Below, piece by piece: positions 35,671 to 43,172 of a stretch of DNA of 64,000 nt (the stretch's first letter is position 1; the number at the start of each line of letters is the position of its first letter). The DNA lies in the NCBI GenBank assembly GCA_017618075.1, contig JAFZUY010000045.1:62001-126000 (forward strand), written 5' to 3'. This DNA is from Lachnospiraceae bacterium (GTDB taxonomy: Bacteria > Bacillota > Clostridia > Lachnospirales > Lachnospiraceae). The position numbers and the translations under genes were made by a program. The notes below the pieces were generated by a model, which worked only from the letters and a program-made list of their open reading frames with translations, did no database searches and was not told the origin of the DNA.

Positions 35671-38298
35671 ATGGCAAAGAAATGGGTATATTTATTTACA
35701 GAAGGAAGCGCTGATATGCGTAATCTCCTGGGTGGAAAAGGTGCAAACCTTGCGGAGATGACCAATATCGGTTTACCTGTGCCTCAGGGATTTACCATCA
35801 CTACAGAGGCTTGTACTCAGTATTATGAGGACGGAAGAGAAATTAACTCTGAGATTAAAGCTCAGATTGATGAGTATATCGTAAAAATGGAAGAAATTAC
35901 CGGTAAGAAGTTCGGAGACCTTGAGAATCCTTTACTCGTTTCCGTTCGTTCAGGTGCGAGAGCATCAATGCCCGGTATGATGGATACAATTCTTAACCTT
36001 GGTCTTAATGAGGATGTTGTAGGCGTTATTGCTGAGAAGTCAAACAATCCCCGTTGGGCCTGGGACTGCTACAGAAGATTCATCCAGATGTATTCTGACG
36101 TAGTTATGGAAGTAGGTAAGAAATACTTCGAAGAGCTTATCGACCAGATGAAGGAAAAGAAAGGTGTTAAGCAGGACGTAGAGCTTACTGCAGATGACCT
36201 TAAAGAACTTGCAAATCAGTTTAAGGCTGAATATAAATCTAAAATCGGTACAGATTTCCCCGCAGATCCCAAGGAGCAGTTATACGGTGCAATCAAAGCC
36301 GTTTTCCGTTCATGGGATAACCCCAGAGCAAACGTTTACAGACGTGACAATGATATCCCTTATTCATGGGGTACAGCAGTAAACGTACAGTCAATGGCTT
36401 TCGGTAACATGGGTGATGACTGTGGCACCGGTGTTGCATTTACAAGAGATCCCGCTACAGGAAACAAAGGCCTCTTTGGTGAGTTCCTTACAAATGCACA
36501 GGGTGAAGACGTTGTTGCAGGTGTAAGAACACCTATGAAGATAGCTGAAATGGAAGAGAAGTTCCCTGAAGCTTTCGCACAGTTTAAAGATGTATGCAAA
36601 ACTCTTGAAAATCATTACAGAGATATGCAGGATATGGAATTTACCGTTGAGCACGGAAAGCTTTACATGCTTCAGACAAGAAACGGTAAGAGAACAGCTC
36701 AGGCTGCTTTAAAGATTGCTTGTGACCTCGTAGACGAAGGTATGAGAACAGAGAAGGAAGCAGTTGCGATGATCGATCCCCGTAACCTTGATACACTTCT
36801 TCATCCTCAGTTCGACCAGGCTGCACTTAAGGCTGCTACACCCGCAGGTAAGGGCTTGGGTGCTTCACCCGGTGCTGCTTGCGGACGTATTGTATTCTCT
36901 GCAGAAGATGCTGAAATCTGGGCAGGCAGAGGCGAGAAGGTTGTTCTTGTAAGACTTGAGACATCACCTGAAGACATTACAGGTATGAAAGTTGCTCAGG
37001 GTATACTTACAGTTCGTGGCGGTATGACATCTCACGCAGCAGTTGTTGCACGTGGCATGGGTACATGTTGTGTATCAGGTTGTGGCGAAATCGCTATGGA
37101 CGAAGCTAACAAGAAGTTTACTCTTGCAGGCAAGGAATACCATGAAGGCGACTGGTTATCAATCGACGGTACAACCGGTAATATTTATGATGGCAAGATT
37201 GCAACTGTTGATGCTAAAATTGCTGGCGAATTCGGCCGTGTAATGGCATGGGCAGATAAATACAGAACACTTAAGGTTAGAACAAATGCAGATACTCCTG
37301 CAGATGCTAAGAAGGCAAGAGAACTTGGTGCAGAAGGTATCGGCCTTTGCCGTACAGAGCATATGTTCTTCGAAGAATCAAGAATTGCTGCATTCCGTGA
37401 AATGATTTGTTCTGACAAAGAAGAAGAGAGAGAAGCTGCTCTTGAGAAGATTCTTCCTTATCAGCAGGGTGACTTCGAACAGTTATATGAAGCACTTGAA
37501 GGATGTCCTGTTACCATCAGATTCCTTGATCCTCCTCTTCATGAGTTTGTTCCCACAGAAGAAGCAGATATCAAGAAACTCGCGGATTCTCAGGGCAAGA
37601 GCGTAGAAAAGATTAAAGAATATATCGATTCCTTACATGAATTCAACCCTATGATGGGTCACAGAGGATGCCGTCTTGCAGTTACATATCCTGAAATTGC
37701 AAAGATGCAGACCAAAGCAGTTATCCGTGCTGCAATCAATGTTTCAAAGGCTCATCCCGACTGGAACATGAAACCTGAAATCATGATTCCTCTTGTATGT
37801 GATGTAAAGGAATTAAAGGTTGTTAAGAAAATTGTAGTTGAAACTGCCGATGCTGAGATTAAGGCTGCAGGTGTTGATCTTAAGTACGAAGTTGGTACAA
37901 TGATTGAAATCCCGAGAGCTGCTTTAACAGCCGACGAGATTGCTACAGAGGCTGATTTCTTCTGCTTCGGTACAAACGACCTTACACAGATGACATTCGG
38001 TTTCTCAAGAGACGATGCAGGTAAGTTCCTTGAAGCTTACTATGATACCAAGATCTTTGAGAACGATCCTTTCGCTAAACTCGACCAGACAGGCGTAGGC
38101 AAACTTATGGAAATGGCTATTAAGTTAGGCAAGCCCGTAAATCCCAACCTTCACATCGGTATCTGCGGTGAGCACGGCGGAGATCCTCAGTCAGTAGAAT
38201 TCTGCGACAAGATCGGACTTGATTATGTATCATGTTCACCTTTCAGAGTTCCTATCGCAAGACTTGCTGCTGCACAGGCTGCAATCGCCAGAGGATAA
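35671..38298 (+). CDS. ppdK: Pyruvate, phosphate dikinase
   Basis: 875 residues, the standard length. N-terminal ATP-grasp domain (GGKGANLAEM, SVRSGARASMPGMMDTILNLG), central phosphohistidine domain with GGMTSHAAVVARGMGTCCVSG (catalytic His), and a C-terminal PEP/pyruvate TIM barrel with DLTQMTFGFSRDD and ICGEHGG (catalytic Cys). It interconverts pyruvate + ATP + Pi and PEP + AMP + PPi, which in anaerobes can serve PPi-linked glycolysis. ATG 35671 has AAAGGAGGAAC upstream. The leader carries a long hairpin. No PPDK regulatory protein is adjacent. Confidence 0.98.
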   Translation: MAKKWVYLFTEGSADMRNLLGGKGANLAEMTNIGLPVPQGFTITTEACTQYYEDGREINSEIKAQIDEYIVKMEEITGKKFGDLENPLLVSVRSGARASMPGMMDTILNLGLNEDVVGVIAEKSNNPRWAWDCYRRFIQMYSDVVMEVGKKYFEELIDQMKEKKGVKQDVELTADDLKELANQFKAEYKSKIGTDFPADPKEQLYGAIKAVFRSWDNPRANVYRRDNDIPYSWGTAVNVQSMAFGNMGDDCGTGVAFTRDPATGNKGLFGEFLTNAQGEDVVAGVRTPMKIAEMEEKFPEAFAQFKDVCKTLENHYRDMQDMEFTVEHGKLYMLQTRNGKRTAQAALKIACDLVDEGMRTEKEAVAMIDPRNLDTLLHPQFDQAALKAATPAGKGLGASPGAACGRIVFSAEDAEIWAGRGEKVVLVRLETSPEDITGMKVAQGILTVRGGMTSHAAVVARGMGTCCVSGCGEIAMDEANKKFTLAGKEYHEGDWLSIDGTTGNIYDGKIATVDAKIAGEFGRVMAWADKYRTLKVRTNADTPADAKKARELGAEGIGLCRTEHMFFEESRIAAFREMICSDKEEEREAALEKILPYQQGDFEQLYEALEGCPVTIRFLDPPLHEFVPTEEADIKKLADSQGKSVEKIKEYIDSLHEFNPMMGHRGCRLAVTYPEIAKMQTKAVIRAAINVSKAHPDWNMKPEIMIPLVCDVKELKVVKKIVVETADAEIKAAGVDLKYEVGTMIEIPRAALTADEIATEADFFCFGTNDLTQMTFGFSRDDAGKFLEAYYDTKIFENDPFAKLDQTGVGKLMEMAIKLGKPVNPNLHIGICGEHGGDPQSVEFCDKIGLDYVSCSPFRVPIARLAAAQAAIARG

Positions 38299-38326
38299 CA
38301 GATCATAAAAGAATTAATACTAATAC

Positions 38327-38354
38327 TAAGGGGAAGCGGAAACGCTTTCCCTTA
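38327..38354 (+). terminator. GAAA-tetraloop hairpin after ppdK
   Basis: TAAGGGGAAGCG, loop GAAA, CGCTTTCCCTTA: a 12-bp stem with one G-U. No proper T-run follows, so it may terminate partially or protect the ppdK message; the next gene starts 20 bases later. Confidence 0.6.
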
Positions 38355-38374
38355 ATCATAATTTGGAGGCATAA

Positions 38375-38977
38375 ATGATTGCTATTTTATCAACTTTATT
38401 ATCTTACAGTTTCGTAATTGCCATTGCTTCAATAGGCGGTGTACTTGCATTTGTTATCAGTTATCTTATTCCTGCAATTGCTTTGTTTAATATGGCAACC
38501 AAGGCGGGACACCCTTATCCCTGGCTTGCTTTTATACCTTTTGCACAGACTTATCTTGAGTTCACACTTCCCAAGAAGCAGTTCAAGGTATTCTTTATAG
38601 ATACCGATCAAAGAGGTTTAATGGCTGTTATTACTCTTTTGGCAGCTAATTTTGGTACAGGAATTATAGCTGGTTTAAATGTTATCCCTGTATTTGGTCA
38701 GCTGCTTGATGTTGCTCTTGCGTTTTTCCTTGCGGCATTCAACTGGCGTAAGATGTATGATATTCATAAAACCTATGGTGCAGATGAAGAGAAAGCTACA
38801 ATTATTGCCGTTATCGGAATATTTATTCCTGCAGTTTATTCAATTTTCCTTCTGCTGGAAATGAACAATGAACCTGATTACGGTTTCAGTAATTACCAGA
38901 CAAAAGAAACCGAAGGTGAATATGAAGAAGTTACAGAAGAAGTAACGGAAGAAACTGTAGAAGAAGTTACAGAATAA
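38375..38977 (+). CDS. Small multi-pass membrane protein with acidic tail
   Basis: 200 residues from ATG 38375 with TTGGAGG upstream. Four or so hydrophobic segments, with the loop KAGHPYPWLAFIPFAQTYLEF between the first two and a second segment FNWRKMYDIHKTYGADEEKA. A similar organisation (NMATKAGHPYPWLAFIP) is seen in many unnamed clostridial membrane proteins; I do not know a function. The last 25 residues are EEVTEEVTEETVEEVTE-like, recalling the Glu-rich tail of the first gene in the window. Confidence 0.7.
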   Translation: MIAILSTLLSYSFVIAIASIGGVLAFVISYLIPAIALFNMATKAGHPYPWLAFIPFAQTYLEFTLPKKQFKVFFIDTDQRGLMAVITLLAANFGTGIIAGLNVIPVFGQLLDVALAFFLAAFNWRKMYDIHKTYGADEEKATIIAVIGIFIPAVYSIFLLLEMNNEPDYGFSNYQTKETEGEYEEVTEEVTEETVEEVTE

Positions 38978-39013
38978 ATGTAACAGTCTATAATTGCTTT
39001 TGATTCGAAACTT

Positions 39014-39045
39014 AACCCGGCTCTAAAAGAGTCGGGTTATTTAAT
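39014..39045 (+). terminator. Terminator before the MocR gene
   Basis: AACCCGGCTC (39014-39023), loop TAAAA, GAGTCGGGTT (39029-39038), one G-U pair, followed by ATTTAAT. Confidence 0.75.
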
Positions 39046-39148
39046 AAATTTAAAACCTTTGATATAATATTTATGGCTTAAAAAACGGTATGACAGAAGA
39101 AACTTAATTCTTTTATGATAGAAGCTGAAAGATAATCGGAGATTTGAT

Positions 39149-40216
39149 TTGAAGAAATATATTTCTATTTATGAAAAATTAAAAAATGATATAACTGACG
39201 GCGTTTACAAAACTGGCTCAAAACTTCCTTCCAAGAGAATTCTCGCGGATGAGTGGGGAGTCAGCATAATAACTGTCGAGCATGCATATGAACTTTTATC
39301 AGAAGAAGGTTATATTGAAAGTATTGAAAAGAGTGGTTATTATGTAATTTTTGAAACAGGTGATTTGTATTTCGGTAAATCTGTAAACAATGCTGCAAGT
39401 TATAATGATTCAGAAATTTCGTACCCTGAACAGTCGGAAGAAAAATGCAACTGTATTTCTTATGACATTTATGCCAAAACTGTCAGGAGAGTTCTTTCAA
39501 TTTATCCTTATGATGTCTTGGAAAAGTCGCCTTCTTTCGGAATTGAAAAAATAAGATTATCTATAAGTGATTATCTTAAGCGAAGCAGGAATATTTCAGT
39601 CAGAAAAGAACAGATACTGATCGGTGCGGGTGCCGAATACCTTTATTCCATCATTGTAAGAACACTCGGAAGAGACAAAATATACGGTGTTGAAACTCCC
39701 GGTTATACAAGAATTAAAGAAGTATACGAAAACGAGGGTGCTTTGGTTGAGACACTTAAACTTGGCAAGGATGGTATAAAGAGTTCAGAACTTATTAAAA
39801 GCAAAGCCAATATACTTCATATAACGCCTTACAGAAGTTTTCCTACAGGTGTAAGCGCTTCTGCAGGAAAGAAAGCGGAATATCTTAAATGGGCGAATGA
39901 AAGAAGCGCAATACTTATAGAAGATGATTTCGAGTCCGAATTTACACCGTCCAGAAAAGCGGTAGATACCATCTTTTCAATGGATAAAAATGATTGTGTC
40001 ATATACGTGAATACGTTTACAAAAACCATCGCGCCTTCGATAAGAATGGCTTATATGGTGCTGCCTTTAAACTTACTGAAACAATTTGAAGAAAAGGCTT
40101 CTTTTTATTCATGCCCGGTACCGACGCTTGAACAGCTGACGGTCTCCGAATTGCTGGAAAGTGGTGAATTTGAAAGACATATAAACCGCGTAAGAAGGAA
40201 CTTAAGGAAGAAATAA
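39149..40216 (+). CDS. MocR/GntR-family regulator with aminotransferase-like domain, C-terminally short
   Basis: 355 residues from a TTG start (GGAG 7 bases upstream). N-terminal GntR winged helix (YEKLKNDITDGVYKTGSKLPSKRILADEWGVS), then a fold-type I aminotransferase domain with the PLP lysine in VNTFTKTIAPSIRMAYM. MocR proteins normally have 430-480 residues; this one stops at ERHINRVRRNLRKK, so the last ~80-100 residues of the small domain are missing. No continuation is visible in the other frames. Thus it is a natural short form or a truncated gene. The target genes are unknown. Confidence 0.8.
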   Translation: MKKYISIYEKLKNDITDGVYKTGSKLPSKRILADEWGVSIITVEHAYELLSEEGYIESIEKSGYYVIFETGDLYFGKSVNNAASYNDSEISYPEQSEEKCNCISYDIYAKTVRRVLSIYPYDVLEKSPSFGIEKIRLSISDYLKRSRNISVRKEQILIGAGAEYLYSIIVRTLGRDKIYGVETPGYTRIKEVYENEGALVETLKLGKDGIKSSELIKSKANILHITPYRSFPTGVSASAGKKAEYLKWANERSAILIEDDFESEFTPSRKAVDTIFSMDKNDCVIYVNTFTKTIAPSIRMAYMVLPLNLLKQFEEKASFYSCPVPTLEQLTVSELLESGEFERHINRVRRNLRKK

Positions 40217-40426
40217 ACATATATCAGGATTGATCATAAAAGATACATACAGAACAAAAAACTGACTAAAATTAGACAACAGTATGACTAAAATATATAA
40301 AACATAATAAATGCTAAAAAAACTCTGTAAAATCCGTTTATTTTAAAAATATTTCGGATATAATAAATCTGGTTGGGAGTTTTACAATAAGTTTATTTTT
40401 CTATGTGATTAATGAAAGGGGCTCCT
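40217..40426. other. AT-rich intergenic region with a 10-bp direct repeat
   Basis: Between the MocR gene and the second HD-GYP gene. It holds a GATCATAAAAGA motif (40232-40243), TGACTAAAAT twice (40263-40272 and 40285-40294, 22 bp apart) and a TATAAT (40359-40364) that may be the -10 box of the following gene; its -35 is poor. Confidence 0.5.
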
Positions 40427-42595
40427 ATGGAAAAAGAGGGAAATTCCGGCGGATTTAAGTCGTTTATAAAGCGTGTTATTTTCTATGGCCTTTTTATTCT
40501 GATTAATATCGGATTAAACAGACTGGTAGGCCATTTCCATCTTCCTTTGTTCCTCGACAGTGTAGGAACGTTTTTGGCATCGATTCTCGGCGGCTATCTT
40601 CCCGGCATTATCGTCGGTTACTGTTCAAATATTATCAATTTCACAGCAGACACTGCGAATGCTTATTATGCAGTAATAAGCGTTATTCTTTCTGTTACCG
40701 CGAGATACTTTTATGATAAGGGATTCTTTGATAAATTCTATAAAGCTATTTTAACCATTCCTGTATTTGCATTTATAGGTGGTGTTATCGGTTCACTCCT
40801 TACATATTTTATGTATGGTTTCGGAATGGGAGAAGGAATTTCCGCTCCTTTCGCACAGTCACTTCTGGCAAGCGGAAAAGTTAATGTTTTCTTTGCTCAG
40901 TTAATTTCCGATTCCGCAATAGATTTGCTTGATAAATCCATTACTGTCGTAATTGTATTTATTATAATCAAGATTGTTCCCGATAAATTTGCTTCCATGC
41001 TTGCGCTTACTCACTGGAAGCAGAAACCTCTTAACAAAGACGAGATTAAAGAGGTTCACAATAACGCAAGCAGAAAAGCACCTTTAAGAACTAAGATTAT
41101 TTTTATCATCGGTGCTGTAATGGTATTTGTTGCGACTGTTACAACAGCAATCAGTTATATTCTGTATCAGAGTTTTGCTTATGAGCAGTATACTTTTACG
41201 GCTAAAAACGTTGCTTCACTTGTTGCAAGTACAGTAGACGGTGACAGAGTAGACGAATATTTCGAAGAGGGAACAGGCTCGGTTGATTATGCAGATACGA
41301 TGAACAAACTTCGTAAAATAAAAGCCAGTTCGCCTGATATAAAATACATTTACGTATATAAAATCATGCCTGACGGCTGTCATGTTGTATTTGATCTTGA
41401 TACAGAAGAAACAGAAGGCGGAAAACTCGGAGACATAGTTGAATTTGACGAATCATTTGCCGATTATATTCCGTCCTTACTTTCCGGTCAGGAAATTAAG
41501 CCCGTGGTTTCAGATGACACGTACGGATGGCTTCTTACCTGCTATGAACCGGTTTATGATTCCAATCATAAATGTGTCTGCTATGCATGTGCGGATATCA
41601 GTATGGAGCAGGTTACCACGAACGGTATCAGCTTCCTCGTAAAAGTATTATCACTGTTCTTAGGCTTCTTTATAATGATTCTTGTTTACTGTATGTGGCA
41701 TATGCAGTTTAACCTTACATATCCTATCGATGCCATGACATTTGCGGCAAGAAAATTTGCTTACAATAATGACGAAGCACTTGAAAAGGGCGTTGACAGA
41801 ATCAATGAACTTAAGATTTCAACAGGTGATGAAATAGAAACTCTTTATGATTCACTTTCAAAGACATTCGGTGAAACTGTCGAGTATCTTGAAGATGTAA
41901 AGAGAAAGAGTGAAGAAATCTCGAAGATGCAGAACGGTCTTATCTATATTATGGCTGACCTTGTTGAAAGCCGTGATAAGAGTACCGGAGACCATATCAA
42001 AAAGACAACAGCTTACGTTGAGCTTCTTTTACGAAAGTTAAAAGAAAAAGGATATTTTACGGATATTCTTACTGATGAATATATTTATGAAGTTGCAAAT
42101 TCCGCACCTTTACATGATGTAGGTAAAATCAAGGTTTCCGATCTTGTACTTAATAAGAACGGAAGACTGGACGACGAAGAATTCAAGAAGATGCAGAAGC
42201 ATACAACCGAAGGCGAGATTATAATCGATAATGCGATGAAGATTTCATCCACTTCGGATTATCTTAAAGAAGCGAAGAATATTGCTGCTTACCATCATGA
42301 GAAATACGACGGTTCCGGATATCCTTATGGTTTAAAGGGAGAAGATATTCCTCTGTCGGCTCGTATAATGGCTGTATCCGATGTATTTGACGCACTTGTG
42401 TCGGCAAGAGTTTATAAACCTGCAATGAAGTTTGAAGATGCTATGGATATCATTAAGAAGGGCGCAGGTACGCATTTCGATCCAATCGTCGCTCAGGTTT
42501 TCATTGAAGCCGAAGATGAAGTAAGACAGATTGCCGAAGAACATAAAAGGCAGTTTTCTAACCAAGGAGAAAATACAGAAGAAGACAAAAAATAA
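40427..42595 (+). CDS. Membrane HD-GYP protein with ECF-S-like N terminus and extracytoplasmic sensor
   Basis: 722 residues from ATG 40427 (GAAAGGGG upstream; the ATG at 40412 overlaps that site). About six N-terminal membrane helices like the S component of ECF transporters or similar sensor modules (SILGGYLPGIIVGYCSNIINF). Then a ~170-residue Cache-like extracytoplasmic domain (YIYVYKIMPDGCHVVFDLD, DISMEQV), another helix and a HAMP-like linker. The C-terminal HD-GYP domain has HDVGK near residue 563 and HHEKYDGSGYP near 623, with STGDHIKKT before it, so it should hydrolyse c-di-GMP. The ligand it senses is unknown. Confidence 0.88.
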   Translation: MEKEGNSGGFKSFIKRVIFYGLFILINIGLNRLVGHFHLPLFLDSVGTFLASILGGYLPGIIVGYCSNIINFTADTANAYYAVISVILSVTARYFYDKGFFDKFYKAILTIPVFAFIGGVIGSLLTYFMYGFGMGEGISAPFAQSLLASGKVNVFFAQLISDSAIDLLDKSITVVIVFIIIKIVPDKFASMLALTHWKQKPLNKDEIKEVHNNASRKAPLRTKIIFIIGAVMVFVATVTTAISYILYQSFAYEQYTFTAKNVASLVASTVDGDRVDEYFEEGTGSVDYADTMNKLRKIKASSPDIKYIYVYKIMPDGCHVVFDLDTEETEGGKLGDIVEFDESFADYIPSLLSGQEIKPVVSDDTYGWLLTCYEPVYDSNHKCVCYACADISMEQVTTNGISFLVKVLSLFLGFFIMILVYCMWHMQFNLTYPIDAMTFAARKFAYNNDEALEKGVDRINELKISTGDEIETLYDSLSKTFGETVEYLEDVKRKSEEISKMQNGLIYIMADLVESRDKSTGDHIKKTTAYVELLLRKLKEKGYFTDILTDEYIYEVANSAPLHDVGKIKVSDLVLNKNGRLDDEEFKKMQKHTTEGEIIIDNAMKISSTSDYLKEAKNIAAYHHEKYDGSGYPYGLKGEDIPLSARIMAVSDVFDALVSARVYKPAMKFEDAMDIIKKGAGTHFDPIVAQVFIEAEDEVRQIAEEHKRQFSNQGENTEEDKK

Positions 42596-42602
42596 ATATT
42601 TG

Positions 42603-42631
42603 TTTACATATTAAATACTTTATGTTAATAT
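42603..42631 (+). promoter_or_regulatory. Promoter for rpsO-pnp
   Basis: TTTACA at 42603-42608, 17-bp spacer, TAATAT at 42626-42631. The leader to rpsO is about 85 bases. Confidence 0.7.
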
Positions 42632-42647
42632 GTCTTTTGTATGCGAA

Positions 42648-42692
42648 CTAAATCTAAGTTGTTTGACACTCCGACTTACGACCTGGATTTAG
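42648..42692 (+). promoter_or_regulatory. Structured rpsO leader, candidate S15 autoregulatory site
   Basis: CTAAATC (42648-42654) pairs with GATTTAG (42686-42692). Inside it TAAGT (42655-42659) pairs with ACTTA (42674-42678), leaving a CGACCTG bulge. It sits 17 bases before the AGGAGG site of rpsO. S15 represses its own synthesis through leader structures in several bacteria; the assignment here is inference. Confidence 0.5.
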
Positions 42693-42721
42693 CAGTAAAT
42701 AATAATCAGGAGGAAAAAAGA

Positions 42722-42988
42722 ATGATTTCCAAAGAGAAAAAGCAGGCAGTTATTGCTGAATATGCTCGCAGCGAAGGCGATACAGGTTCACCTGAAGTTC
42801 AGATCGCTGTTCTTACAGCTCGTATTCAGGAGCTCACAGAGCATATGAAAAAGAATCCCAAGGATTTCCACTCAAACAGAGGTCTTCTTAAGTTAGTCGG
42901 TCAGCGTCGTGGCTTACTTGCTTACCTTAAGAATACTGATATCGAAAGATATCGTGCTCTTATTGAGAAACTTGGTCTCAGAAAGTAA
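42722..42988 (+). CDS. rpsO: 30S ribosomal protein S15
   Basis: 88 residues from ATG 42722 with AGGAGG 10 bases upstream; a longer frame from 42641 lies in the structured leader. Typical S15 sequence: [62 protein letters not shown]15 binds a three-way junction of 16S rRNA early in 30S assembly. It is followed by pnp, the classic rpsO-pnp arrangement. Confidence 0.98.
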   Translation: MISKEKKQAVIAEYARSEGDTGSPEVQIAVLTARIQELTEHMKKNPKDFHSNRGLLKLVGQRRGLLAYLKNTDIERYRALIEKLGLRK

Positions 42989-42998
42989 TTAAACCTAC

Positions 42999-43023
42999 AG
43001 GCGGGCATTTATTGTCCGCCTTA
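42999..43023 (+). terminator. Hairpin after rpsO
   Basis: AGGCGGGCA (42999-43007), loop TTTAT, TGTCCGCCT (43013-43021), one G-U. Only TTAATG follows, so partial termination between rpsO and pnp is likely. Confidence 0.55.
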
Positions 43024-43056
43024 ATGTGTTTAATTAGAAGTAACAAAGTGTAACCT

Positions 43057-43141
43057 GGCAGAAGTTCATTCCGAAGCCACTGAAAGTGTTATGAAATAGC
43101 AATTATTTGGTGATATTTTCAGTAGTTTCGGCACTTCTGCC
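43057..43141 (+). promoter_or_regulatory. Long pnp leader hairpin, candidate RNase III/PNPase control site
   Basis: GGCAGAAGT (43057-43065) pairs with ACTTCTGCC (43133-43141); CCGAAGC (43071-43077) with GTTTCGG (43125-43131); ACTGAAA (43079-43085) with TTTCAGT (43117-43123); weaker G-U-rich pairing continues inward. The result is a long imperfect hairpin ending 31 bases before pnp. E. coli pnp has such a leader, cut by RNase III and then used by PNPase for self-repression. Confidence 0.7.
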
Positions 43142-43172
43142 TTAAATAAAAAATATTTAAAGGAGAAGAAAA

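Noticed and set aside
35570-35761. 63-codon TTG-initiated ORF in the ppdK leader
   Set aside because: It overlaps ppdK in another frame and has no good ribosome site; a leader peptide is possible but not supported.
36360-36826. Minus-strand ORFs inside ppdK and other housekeeping genes
   Set aside because: They overlap strongly conserved genes and have no start signals; shadow frames.
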